In this document: positions 1-11,390 of the stretch, piece by piece
Position numbering within the stretch: the stretch's first letter is position 1
How the letters are laid out: each line of letters opens with the position of its first letter
From: Cloeon dipterum
Taxonomy: Eukaryota > Arthropoda > Insecta > Ephemeroptera > Baetidae
NCBI RefSeq assembly: GCF_949628265.1
Contig: NC_088788.1
Coordinates: forward strand, 35,574,335-35,638,334
DNA: 64,000 nt
Direction of reading: 5' to 3'
Translations under genes and position numbers: made by a program
The notes under the pieces: model-generated
The model's database searches: none
The model's input: the letters and a program-made list of their open reading frames with translations, nothing else
Told to the model about the DNA's origin: nothing

Positions 1-1849
1 TGATATTTGAAATAATTATTCATTAATTTTTAATACAAATAGTAATTTTCAGATTATTCTACAGTGAACACTTATTCTTTTATAATTTTGAAAATCAAAT
101 GATACACCATTTTCCCTTTTTCCACCAAGTATCCTGTCATTAAGTGCAATCCTTTGATGTACAGTTTGCCGAGCTTGTTGCAGCCGAGCAATTTTTTCGT
201 CTCAATGTCTACAATCTGTAACGTGTTATAAACATTTAATTTAAGTTTAAACATCCTGTGGACAAAAGTCACCTTTGCTTGAATCAGCGGGAACAGAGTT
301 CCAGATGTCACCATTTCTTCCCCTGCAATTTCGCGATCGTCAAAAAGAGAAATTGAGTAAAATTTCATTGCACCTACCATCAGGGGAGTAACCAATCAGG
401 GACCTTTGACAACTTCCACTGTTAAATGTGAGTGAAATTTTCAGGCATTCTGTTTGACCATAAGCCTAAATTATAGTTTTTTTGTTTTTTGGTTGGAATT
501 CTTGCGAAATTAAATCAAGGTTACCATGTTAATGACAGAATTTGGAAACCCCGTTTGCAAGAGTCGAATAGTTGTCGGGTCGATGACCGAACCTGCTATC
601 GTCATTCCTTTTATAAAGCTTAAGTCGTGCTTCTGCAGCTCTGGGGAGCGCGCCAACCAGCCAGATATGTAGGGGTACAGAAACAGTTTCCTAGGCTGCG
701 AAAATAATTGTGTCAATAATGCAGTCATTTTGCGCCTTAAACTATTTTTAACTCTGAACTTGAATACGTGGTCGAGAAATTCTTCCTTCCTGTATCTTCC
801 GATGCAGTAAACAGTATTGCCAGTGGCGAGATAAACAGAGGTCGTCCAAGCATTGGAAATAGCGAAGCTATTTGCTGTAATCAGGATGCTCTCGTCGTGT
901 CCGTTCTCGGCAGATAATTCACTAGTGATACAATTACAAAGTTCACTCAATTAGCTATTTTTAGATGTGGCAGTTTCTTATACGTACTCACAACAAGACA
1001 TCAGGGAAACGATGGATTTGTGAGTGTGCATCACTCCTTTTGGCTCGCCGGTGGTTCCACTTGTGTTGCTAATTAGCAATATGTCATTTTCAAGATCGAT
1101 TTCTATATTTTCCGGAAATGCTGCAATCAACATTGAGTATGCATCCAACCATTGATTGCGGGGACGGATCAATTAAATATTTGCAAAGTTTGACAAATGT
1201 GGTGCCACTCTTTGTTGCGTAAATAAATATTCAAATCACCTAATCCGTCGTCTTTGGTCAAGTCAGAAAATCTCAAAGTGCCTTCAATGTTTGCGTCACC
1301 GACATCAATAATTGTGCATTCCGTATCACAGAGACGTATTGCTTTTTTGACAGCGAGCACTGTTTCGGTATCGACTGCGACAAACTTGCAATGCACCTCA
1401 TTCATTTCGCGTCGGAACTTTTCTGCAAGGAATGTTTATTTCCTCATGCTTTATTTTTTCTAATGTATATTTTTACCTGGCTCCTCGGTCTGGAAACTGC
1501 CCCGAGTTGCTCCTCCCAGGAGCCAAACAGCCAGTTGAAGAATTGCCATGTCCACTATGTCGTAGGTAACAAAGTAGAGAATTTCGCCTTTGGCAAATCC
1601 ACGGCGGGCCAAACCACTCGCCACGTTTCTTGCCAGCTCTTCCACTTCACCGAATAACACTTTTTTGCCCGTGCACACGTCGATCTAAAAATTTATTAAA
1701 AAAAAATAAGAGAAATGCGTGATATATATATTTTTATATTTTCTCACGAGCCAAGGCTTTTCTGCAACGGCGTCTAAATGATTCCTCAGGTGTTGGAAAA
1801 TGCAGTCCGTGAGTGTCACGTTTGGAAATTTGCTTCGATTTACTTGCAT
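1..1849 (-). CDS. Acyl-CoA synthetase (4CL/luciferase-like) paralogue A, 3' end off window
   Basis: This is an ANL-superfamily adenylate-forming enzyme, expected to activate a carboxylate to acyl-AMP and then acyl-CoA; the substrate is unknown. Nine exons are visible, from the ATG at 1849 to the exon ending in VEKGKM with a donor near 108. The last two exons, carrying the A8 and A10 motifs, lie beyond the left edge. The P-loop reads SNTSGTTGEPKGV near 1040-1080. The A5 motif is AYGQTE, near 420-460, whereas copies B-D have YASTET. Its first exon is 34 codons, shorter than in B and D because the leader MEGTxDGEIFKS is absent. A TCAGTG initiator lies about 36 bp upstream of the ATG. It is the most divergent copy of the cluster but has no visible lesion. 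Confidence 0.85.
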
Positions 1850-2716
1850 CCTGTTAGCTGTGCGTCGAATATCGCACTGAATATACATAATTAATAATAA
1901 ATTAATATGCAGCTTCAGCAAACAAGAAAAAGGTTAAACAACACGTTTCTGCATGCGCCTGAGAATAATTGAGTAAAGCAATGATAAGATAAAAGTGGAA
2001 TATCTGTTCTAGTTGCGTGGTTAGAAATACGTCTCCGACTTTCAATTTTCTCACTCTCACGTATCATGAAAAAGGATTTTCACCAAAATATTCTCACGGC
2101 TAAAGCGGAATTGTTTGCCTATGATTTTGTATGTAGTTCAGGAGTTGCCTCAAAGTAAATAAAAATGGCAAATCTAATAGCATCCTCGTATCTGTTTGAT
2201 CAATTTAGTTTGGGAGCTAGATTTATATTCATTTCATCTGTCGCCTTTTCCGGTCCTTTTCTGGCGTGCCCATCGGTGGTCGCTCTTGGTTGCTCGGCTT
2301 GGCTCACTATATTGAAGCCGATAGCCGCGTGCGCCGCGGACGTTGCTCACACAGTTGTCTCACAACAGTGGCGTGGTACCTCACTCTGCGTCCGCTGCAT
2401 GACAGAGTGCCCCTGAAACCCGGTGGTCGATCGGCGGCGGGAGCAGAGTCCAGCTGACGGATCGCGGTTCGTCGATCCATGGCGAATACACGTAATAAAG
2501 AAGAAAAACATCATATTGCATTAATCAAATAATAAAATATATTTATTTTTAAACCTTGTAAATTGACACAGAAATAGAACTCTGCTTCCAACTATGGAAA
2601 CACGTTCTTAATCAAATTTAAGCATTTTTTAATATTTCAAAGTGTCAAGACATATGCACAATTGCAAATATATCTTATTTTAGTACAAAAAACAATAAAA
2701 TTAAAATTTCAAATAC
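1850..2716. other. Intergenic between synthetases A and B
   Basis: Mostly AT-rich spacer. At about 2240-2480 there is a distinct GC-rich island without a coding exon I can recognise; it may be a decayed repeat. A minus-strand AATAAA near 2540 could be the poly(A) signal of synthetase B. The promoter box found upstream of copies B-D is not seen upstream of copy A. Confidence 0.4.
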
Positions 2717-4978
2717 TCAGGCATATATTTTCATTATAGCCACTCTGTCTACTTTTCTCCCTTTATTTTCGGGCAGCGAATCGACAAACTGCAGTCCGCC
2801 GTAGAGATGTTTGTAAAAAGGCAGCTTGTCCGCTACAAGCTTGATCAGTTCCTCTTCAGAGGCGGTTTTTCCTTCCTTTAAAACAACAATAGCTTTTGCG
2901 AGGTTTGTGGTTTCCTTGTTCGGTACGCCGATCACGCAGGCCATTTGGACGGCAGGGTGCTCTTGCAGAATAGCCTCGATCTCGGAAGGGTTCACCTTTG
3001 GTGGAAAAATATCAGAACTGCTAATTTCTTTTATTTTTATAAATACTAACGAAGTGCATGTAGTATTTGAACATGAAGGAAACTCTTTCTCTCACAAATA
3101 GTTGGCCGTTCGAATCGAAAAATGCAACGTCCCCAGTGTCAAACCAGCCTTCTTCGTCAAAGCACGATCTGTTTGGCTGATTTTAATTTATTACCTCATT
3201 CACAGTTAAACACTAATGCTCAGCACCTCTCTTCCTTTATGCACCAAGTAACCTTTCATTATGTGGGTTGCCTTGACGTAAAGTTTTCCAAGCTTGTTCC
3301 TTCCGAGCAATTTTTGTGTCTCCAAGTCTATAACCTGACACGGAATAAAACTAAACATGGTTTTGAAACGTTAAAACGAAATTAACCTTTGCCTGCACCA
3401 GCGGAAACAAAACTCCAGATGCGACCATTTCTTCGCCTGAAAATAAACTTGGTAATTGAAAAGTGTCTGGTAAAAAATTTTACCTTACCATCAGGAGAAG
3501 TGCCGAGGAGTGGAAGTTGAAACCTTGCGCTGTTTAAAGTGATCGAAACTCCCATAGTCTCCGTCGAAGCGTAGGCCTATTCAATTACTTAACTAGTATG
3601 GTTTTCAATTTTTCGGATAGCATTAAAAATACCAAATTGATGTAAGCTTTGGGGAATGCCTTTTGCAAAAGACGCATCGTTGTTGGATCCACAACTGAAC
3701 CGCCAAGTGAAATGTCTTTTATGAAGCTCAAGTCGTGCTTTTGCAATTCGGTAGAACGTGCCAACCAACTTGATATGTAAGGGTATAGGAACAATTTGCG
3801 TGGCTGGAAATATATTTCATGGGGAAAACTCTGAGGTTTTAGAGTTTACGAAAATTCCACCTTGAACTTGAGGACGTGGTCGAGAAATTCTTCTTTTTTG
3901 TATCTACCTATGCAGTACATGGTGTTGCCAGTTGCGAGATACACAGACGACGTCCATGCGTTTGATATAGCGAAATTGCTGGCCGTTATCAATATGCTCT
4001 CATCGTATGATTCAGCAAGCATTCCTCTAATTGTTTAGGGGAAAATTTTAAATTTTCTTTGTTATTTTCCTAGTTTCCTTTCATACTCAAAGCATGCCAT
4101 TATGCTAACAACTGTTTCATGGGTGTGCATCACTCCTTTTGGCGTGCCAGTGCTTCCACTCGTGTTGCAGATGAGTAAAACGTCGTTCTTAGGATCAATT
4201 TCCACATTCTCAGGAAATGCTGCAAGTAGGATAGAATTACTAAAATTTTGACTTCAAAATAGTCTCAAATCTCATGGCTAGTGCGATTTTTTTATTCGAA
4301 CCTCAAAATCAGCAAAAAATATTATACCTGTTCCATCGTCGTTGCTCAATTCTGAAAATTTCAGCGCTCCATCAACGTCAGCATCTCCAACATTTATGAT
4401 TGTGCAGTCCATATCAGCCAAACTGATTGCTCTTTTTATAGATTGCACAGTTTCACAATCGACAGCCACGAATTTGCATTGAACTTCATTCATTTGCCGT
4501 TGAAACTCCTCTAAAAAAAATATTATTTACCATAATTTATTTAAAATCTGCTTAATTATTTACCTGGTTCTTCAATCTGAAAGCTGCCTCGAGTCGCTCC
4601 TCCCAAAAGCCAAACAGCTAATTGCAGAATTCCAATATCCACAATATCATAAGAGACAAAATACAGAATGTCGCCTTTGGAAAATCCGCGGCGAGCCAAA
4701 CCACTCGCCACTTTCCTTGCCAGTTCCTCAACTTCCTTGAACAACACTTTCTTGCCCGAGCAAACATCAAACTGGAGTAAAATTAGTCAACTAAAATACA
4801 TAAATATTTTTTTAATAAAAAATTCCAGTGCACTCACCAACCATGGATTTTCTGCAACCACCTGCAAGTTTTTTCTTAAAAACTTGAAAATATAGTCAGT
4901 CAGAGGCACATTTGGAATTTTGCTGGGATCGCACGGCAAGATGGACTTGAATATTTCGCCATCTTCAGTTCCTTCCAT
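2717..4978 (-). CDS. Acyl-CoA synthetase (4CL/luciferase-like) paralogue B
   Basis: A complete ANL-superfamily acyl-CoA synthetase. I read 11 exons: 4838-4978, 4564-4771, 4328-4510, 4087-4219, 3861-4026, 3633-3803, 3489-3576, 3387-3436, 3227-3334, 3051-3176 and 2717-2995. They sum to 1653 nt, or 550 aa, the usual family size. Motifs in order are: A3 P-loop NTSGSTGTPKGV in exon 4; A5 AYASTETMGVS in exon 7; A7-like GWFDTGD in exon 10; an altered A8 (RERVSFMFKYYMHFV) across exons 10-11; and A10 PENKGRKVDR near the C-terminus, containing the predicted catalytic lysine. The protein ends in KIYA, so no SKL-type peroxisomal signal is present. It lies in tandem with copies A, C and D on the same strand. 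The substrate cannot be inferred from sequence. Confidence 0.93.
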
Positions 4979-5454
4979 CGTATTTAAATTGACAATTATA
5001 ACCGTTCTGCGGGGCCGCTGACTGTAGACTAAAATGTTTGCTTATCTCCTTGTTGCAGTCGGTTATTGAGTGAGTTGAAACCTCATAATATATAGTCAAG
5101 GCCGTTTTGTTTTGTTTGCAGAGAGACACTGCGTCATATGCTAGCCAAATATGTGATGGCTGATAGTTTAACAATACCTCTCCACGAGTATAGGAGTGAA
5201 ATATGTATGAGCATTCTTGCATTGTAGAAACACTTTCATTTTAAATTCAGGAAAATGAATTTTTTATATTCTCATTTGCTTTATTTGTCACGATATAAAG
5301 TTGTATTTATTTATTAACACAAAAAATATCTAATTATACGCCAAAATAATTATCGCTCCGCCCTCTATATCAATTAAATATGTATTTAATTTGTAGCACA
5401 AAGTGTGAAATCAAATACGTAAAAAGCATGAATCATTAGGGAGACTCGAGCGCC
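4979..5454. other. Spacer and promoter region of synthetase B
   Basis: This holds the 5' region of copy B, with a conserved box at 5131-5155 and a TATATAT near 5085-5095 (minus), followed by the downstream end of copy C. The roughly 110 bp next to the ATG align with the same region of copy C, with shared blocks such as AACGGCC, CTCACTCA and GGAGATAA. No other gene is seen. Confidence 0.45.
5131..5155 (-). promoter_or_regulatory. Conserved upstream box of synthetase B
   Basis: On the minus strand this reads CACATATTTGGCT followed by AGCATATGACGC. It lies about 155-180 bp upstream of the start codon. Copies C and D carry similar sequence at similar distance, suggesting a shared transcription-factor site. 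The factor is unknown. Confidence 0.5.
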
Positions 5455-7762
5455 TCAAGAATACATTTTCAATATGGCAACTCTGTCCACTTTTCTCCCT
5501 TTACTTTCGGGCAGCGAATCGGCAAACTGCAGTCCGCCGTAGAGATGTTTGTAAAAAGGCAGCTTGTCCGCCACAAGCTTGAGCAGTTCCTCTTCAGAGG
5601 TGGTGTTTCCTTCCTTTAAAACAACAATAGCTTTTGCGAGGTTTGTGGTTTCCTTGTTTGGCACGCCGATCACGCAGGCCATTTGGACGGCGGGATGCTC
5701 TTGCAGAATAGCTTCGATTTCAGTAGGGTTCACCTATGGTGGAAAAATATTAGAAGTGCTAATTTCTTTTATTTTTAGAAATACTAACAAAGTGCATGTA
5801 GTATTTGAACATGAAGGAAACTCTTTCTCTCACAAAGAGTTGGCCGGTCGAATCGAAAAATGCGACGTCCCCAGTGTCAAACCAGCCTTCCTCGTCAAAG
5901 CACGATCTGTTGAGCTTTTATTTGACAAAGAGAATGTATCAATTAACCTTATATATTATTACACTATCAAAGTACCTCTTTTCCTTTTTCAACCAAATAG
6001 CCTTTCATCATGTGCATCCCCCTAACAAGCAGTTTGCCAAGCATGTTGCGACTTAGTAATTTATTTGTCTCCAAGTCAACTATCTATAGTAGAAATTTAT
6101 ATTATTAATCAATATATTGGATAAAAGAAAAATATTCACTTTTGCTTGTGAAAGAGGAAAAAGAATTCCAGATGATACCATTTCCTCGCCTGAAAATAAG
6201 TTGAACCATTTGAGAAACATTAAAAATTTATATTTTAACACTTTCCATCAGGGGAATGCCCGAACATAGGGAATTGCAGTGGAATTTTAGGACTGTTGAC
6301 GGTAACTGAAACTCCCATTGTCTCTGTAGAAGCATAGGTCTAAATATGGCGAGATTAGAAAAGTGATCAATAATGCTATTCTATCTGAAAAGCACCATTC
6401 TAATGACTGAATGCGGAAATGCCTGTTGCAAGAGGCGCATCGTTGTCGGATCCATGACCGACCCACCAAGCATTATTTCCTTTAAGAAGCTAAAATCGTG
6501 CTTCTGCAATTCAGGAGAACGCGCCAGCCATCCGGATATGTAAGGGTACAGGAACGTTTTCCGTGGCTGCAATTTTATAATTTCATCTCTGTTTGTCGCG
6601 TGCCTAATTCAACCTTGAACTTGAGCATGTGGTCGAGAAATTCTTCCTTCCTGTATTTGCTGATGCAGTACATAGTGTTGCCAGTCGCGAGGTGTACAGA
6701 AGTGGTCCACGTATTTGAAATGGCGAAATTGCTGGCGGTGATCAATATGCTCTCATCGTTTGAGTCAGCTAGCATTCCTCTAATGAAAATATTATATTTT
6801 TCCAGTCCGCCTTCCTATTTTAGTCTATATGTCTCACTCAAAGCTTGCCATAACGCAAACAACTGTTTCATGCGTGTGCACCACTCCTTTTGGCGTGCCA
6901 GTGCTTCCACTTGTGTTGTAAATAAGAAGAACGTCATTTTTCGGATCGATTTCCACCGCCTCAGGAAATGCTGCAAATTAAAGTTTAACTACAGTGTTCA
7001 GAGTTGACAAAAAATGCAGGGCAAGGCCAACATATCCTGACGTATAGTTTCCAGTGTGGTAATTTTGTTTTTATAATCTCCTAAAATTAGACCGAAAAGA
7101 TACGCTATCTTGACCACACAGAGTTGAGTATACCTGTTCCGTCATCATTGGTCAGTGCTGAATATTTCAAAGTCCCTTCAATATCGGAATCGCCAACAAT
7201 TATAATTGTGCAGTCCATATCAGCCAGACTGATTGCTTTTTTAATCAATTGCACAGTTTCATCATCAACTGCCACGAATTTACAATGAATCTCGTTCATT
7301 TGCCGTCTAAACTCCTCTGAAAACAATTAAAAATTAGTTTTAATTTAAACTGAAAACCAATTGGAAACTATTTACCTGGTTCTTCAACCTGAAAACTGCC
7401 CCGAGTTGCTCCTCCCAAGAGCCAAACAGCGAGTTGAAGAATAGCAATGTCCACTATGTCGTAGGAGACGAAGTAAAGAATGTCGCCTTTTGCGAATCCG
7501 CGTCGAGCCAAGCCACTCGCCACTTTTCTTGCCAGTTTCTCCACTTCACCGAACAAGACTTTTTTACCCGAACAGACATCTAACTACAATTTTATTGCAA
7601 CAAAAAAGGTGCGCAATTTTCATGTTAACTCACCAGCCAGGGTTTATCGGCAACGGCGGAAAAATGTTTCCTAAGAGACTTGAAAATGTAGTCAGTCAAA
7701 GTCACATTAGGAATTTTGCTGGGATCGCACGGCAAGGAGGACTTGAAAATTTCGCCTTCCAT
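5455..7762 (-). CDS. Acyl-CoA synthetase (4CL/luciferase-like) paralogue C
   Basis: The third ANL-superfamily paralogue, with the same 11-exon layout: 7634-7762, 7376-7583, 7134-7316, 6838-6970, 6614-6779, 6396-6566, 6246-6339, 6140-6189, 5976-6083, 5789-5914 and 5455-5733. The total is 1647 nt, or 548 aa. The P-loop is NTSGSTGTPKGV and A5 is TYASTETMGVS. The C-terminus ends KMYS, without SKL. The start MEGEIFKS is four residues shorter than in B and D. The intron after exon 7 begins GAAAGT instead of GT (5' splice site at 6245/6246). With that non-canonical border the frame stays open, while the nearest GT (GTGTTA, 4 nt later) would shift it. The gene is therefore either spliced with a GA-AG intron or impaired at this step. 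Confidence 0.88.
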
Positions 7763-7885
7763 GGAGATTAGGTTGTCTCTGATCCTCTGTGCGGTGCGGC
7801 GTATGGCCAACTAAAATTTTCTTTATCTCCTGTCGTTTAGGGTCAGTGAGTGAGCTAAAACCGCACTGCCGACGGCCGTTTTTTA

Positions 7886-7912
7886 CGTCAGCATATTTGA
7901 GCCAAATATGGG
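7886..7912 (-). promoter_or_regulatory. Conserved upstream box of synthetase C
   Basis: On the minus strand the core is CATATTTGGCTCAAATATG, a perfect inverted repeat of 8-bp arms around GCT, followed by CTGACG. It sits about 125-150 bp upstream of the ATG. The matching positions in copies B and D make it a likely shared regulatory site. Confidence 0.55.
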
Positions 7913-8075
7913 CTCCTCCTTTACTCGGAGTATCTTTTGGTTTTTCGTTGCCACAGTTCCAAACTCTCGTTGATATTAATTTCACATTTATATATAATAT
8001 GTTTTACGCAACACGTGTAAGGATTCTTCGTTGGCCTTTATGTTAGAATTATCGAAAACGAGGACATATATAACA

Positions 8076-8200
8076 TTTATTAGTTTTAGTTTTTTCTAGT
8101 TTTTAGATCTTTTATTCTTGTTAAGTCAAAATTTTGATAAGTCGCCCGTATAAATATTGACTTAACAAAAAAAAAAGATAAAAAAACTAAAACTGATAAA
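8076..8200. repeat. Imperfect inverted repeat (hairpin)
   Basis: The left arm (8076-8127) and right arm (8159-8200) are near-complementary: both contain GACTTAACAA at the inner end and AACTAAAACT near the outer end, reading outward. The loop is about 31 bp. It could be a small fold-back element. No target-site duplication was found. Confidence 0.5.
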
Positions 8201-8919
8201 TTTGTTCACTGCCCTGCTTCAGTTGCGAATAAGATTGGCTGTAGGTGGAGGATAACATTTGGCGAAAAACGCTCCTATAGGCCCGACCGATGCCGGGCCG
8301 CGCTTTGTCGCCGAGGCCCGTAGGCAGTGCCGCCAAGCAGGATGGGACTGGAAGGGCCATTTGAATAAAGTTCCTTTTCTTAGCAAAATTTTCAACATCC
8401 CGAAATTTGCATGGCCTGCGTCTCAAATTGTAATGAGGTGTCCGTTTTTCCTGTTTGCTGCTTGCATATTTTGATTTTCATGAACCATTTAAGAAATAAT
8501 TTGTCCACTTTTGGGAAACGTGTAGAAAATTTTTAACAGAAAATTAAATAAAGTACCTTCTGTTCGAACAACTTACGTATTAGTCCAGTCTAAAGTCAAC
8601 GGGATTTAGCCAGTAGCATATTTATGTTATTTATTAAAATCCATTAACAATTTAGTAAATCATTATTTCAAAAATAAAATCATAACGTTCTCTCAAATAT
8701 CTACTATAGTTGTCTAGTCTCTTCCTGAGGAACTAAGATATAAAACATACTTCAGCGAGGAACGTAGGCGTTTAAAACATTTCTGCTCTGCAAATCTACA
8801 AGCTGACGGAAAATATAATATTTTGAGCGTGTTTAGCGAAAATTCAATTCTTAATTCATGCCCGTTTCAAATTATTATCCTTCAAGTTTGACTGTTGATA
8901 AAAAAAATATGCGGCATGT

Positions 8920-11390
8920 CTAGGAGTACAGTTTCGTTATAGCTATTCTATCTAGTTTTCTCCCTTTATTTTCGGGCAGCGAATCGACAAACTGCAGTCC
9001 GCCGTAGAGATGTTTGTAAAAAGGCAGCTTGTCCGCCACAAGCTTGAGCAGTTCCTCTTCAGAGGTGGTGTTTCCTTCCTTTAAAACAACAATAGCTTTT
9101 GCGAGGTTTGTGGTTTCCTTGTTTGGCACGCCGATCACGCAGGCCATTTGGACGGCGGGGTGCTCTTGCAGAATAGCTTCGATTTCAGTAGGGTTCACCT
9201 TATTTGGCGGAAAAATATCAGAAGTGCTAATTTCATTTATTTTTATAGATACTAACGAAATGCATGTAGTATTTGAACATGGAGGAAACTCTTTCTCTCA
9301 CAAACAGTTGGCCAGTTGAATCGAAAAATGCTACGTCCCCAGTGTCAAACCAGCCTTCTTCGTCAAAGCACGATCTGTTTGGCTGTAAACAAATAAATCA
9401 CTTTTTAGTCATTTTAATCATTTAATTTTCTGGAACCATATACCTCTTTGTCTTTTTCGATCAAGTAACCTTTCATGACGTGCATCCCTTTGATGCAGAG
9501 TTTGCCGAGCTTGTTGCGCCCAAGCAGTTTCCCTGTCTCCAAATCAAGTATCTGAAATGCGATCGTGAGCTAGAGAAGTAACAACAACTAAAGCAAAATA
9601 GACTTACCTTTGCCTGCATCAGTGGACATAAAATTCCCGAGGACACCATTTCTTCGCCTAAAATCATTAAATCACGAGTGCTATAAAAAATCGACCAAAA
9701 TTTTATTGCTCTATACCATCAGGAGAAAATCCAAACTGCGGAAGATCGGACCTTTTAAAATGAATGGAGACTGCGATGGTCTCTGTAGATGCGTATGTCT
9801 AAAATTTAATTCGCTGTGAAGCCGGCTATTGGCGTAAAAGTAGAAATACCATGTTGATTTCGGCATTGGGGAAGCCCTTCTGCAGAAGGCGCATCGTTGT
9901 CGGATCCATGACCGACCCACCAAGCGTAATATCCTTTATGAAGCTGAGATCGTGCTTTTGCAGTTCAGAGGAACGCGCTAGCCAACTGGAGATGTATGGA
10001 TACAGCGACATTTTCTTTGGCTGCAACATTAATTTTGTAGAAAAAGTTATTCGTCTGTTTTCTTGCTGAGTCCAGTGGAACCTTGTATTTGAGTACGTGG
10101 TCAAGGTACTCTTCCTTCTTGTACCTGCCGATGCAGTAGACGGTATTGCCAGTCGCGAGGTACACGCAGGATACCCAAAAAATGGAAATCGCGAAGTTGC
10201 TGGCTGTGAGGAGTAAACTCTCATCATATCCGTAATTGGCAAACAGCGCTCTAAAAATATTTTTATTTTGTTAAGGAGTATGCATATTTCAGTTTCTTTT
10301 TTCTCACTCAAAACTTGCCATCAAGCTAACGATATTTTTGTGCGTGTGCATCACTCCTTTAGGCGTGCCAGTGCTTCCACTTGTGTTGCAGATGAACAAA
10401 ACATCATTCTCCGGATCTATATCTGTTGCGGCAGGAAATGCTGAAAACACATTTTGAGAATCGTTTCATTCGGTTCTGTAAAAATATTCTAAATATTTTG
10501 TAAATTACTTTGCCAATTTCGTTGCGGCTTGAGCTGCGATCGATAATGAGCAATTCGTGAGTGCTTTGAAAGAATTTCTATGCCTCAAGAAGTTTTATGA
10601 TTTTTCTGAATTATTTTACTGTTTAAAAAATATGATTTATGCTCCACGGTTTTGCGCGTGCATTGCAATGGAGGGTATATTAATGAAACGTTTAATCACA
10701 TGTCTGATGTATGACCCCGCCAAAAGAAAATAAAGATTATATTACCTGTTCCGTCATCATTTGCCAAGTCTGAAAATTCCAAAGTGTCTTCAACTTGCGA
10801 GTCCCCGACATTGATAAGCGTGCACTCGTAATCAGCAAGAGCAATCGCTTTTTTAATTGACTGCACGGTTTCAGAATCGACAGCCAGAAATTTGCACTGA
10901 ACCTGATCTATTTGACGTCTAAATTCCTCTGCAATCAAACTTTTATGAGTATTTTTGATAAACTCTAAACCAAGGTTTCACCTGGTTCCTCAATTTGGAA
11001 ACTACCCCGAGTCGCTCCTCCCAAAAGCCAAACGGCTAATTGCAGAATTCCGATGTTCACAATTTCATAAGAAACAAAGTAAAGAATGTCGCCTTTTGCG
11101 AATCCGCGGCGAGCCAAGCCACTCGCCACTTTTCTTGCCAGCTCCTCCACTTCCCCGAACAACACTCTCTTTCCCGTGCAGACGTCAATCTAAAATTATT
11201 TTCAATTTGGAAAAATCCGTTAATTTTGCGTTTTTAATTTTTCACTCACCAACCAGGGGTTTTCTGCGACGGCGTGCAGACGTTTTTTAAGAAACCCGAA
11301 AAGGTAGTCAGTCAGTGTCACATTCGGAATTTTGCTGGGATCACACGGCATCAAAGATTTGAATATTTCGCCATCGTCAGTTCCTTCCAT
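8920..11390 (-). CDS. Acyl-CoA synthetase (4CL/luciferase-like) paralogue D
   Basis: The fourth ANL-superfamily paralogue, complete. Exons are 11250-11390, 10982-11189, 10746-10928, 10308-10440, 10082-10250, 9850-10020, 9717-9798, 9608-9657, 9444-9551, 9257-9382 and 8920-9198. The total is 1650 nt, or 549 aa. The P-loop is NTSGSTGTPKGV, A5 is TYASTETIAVS, and A10 reads PENKGRKLDR. The C-terminus is KLYS. All 10 introns are GT-AG. Its last two exons and the intron between them are nearly identical in DNA to those of B and C, while upstream introns are unrelated, suggesting recent conversion of the 3' end. The start MEGTDDGEIFKS matches copy B. The upstream box is at 11537-11561. Confidence 0.93.

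Larger units (their letters stand above)
7763..8919. other. Spacer between synthetases C and D
   Basis: The first 160 bp are the promoter region of copy C, with the conserved box at 7886-7912. A long imperfect hairpin follows at 8076-8200. Around 8230-8380 there is a GC-richer stretch with short open frames on both strands, none of which I recognise. The rest, to 8919, is AT-rich and empty. Confidence 0.4.

Noticed and set aside
2165-2457. Two overlapping plus-strand frames in the GC-rich island
   Set aside because: Both frames are equally open only because of base composition; no homology was recognised.
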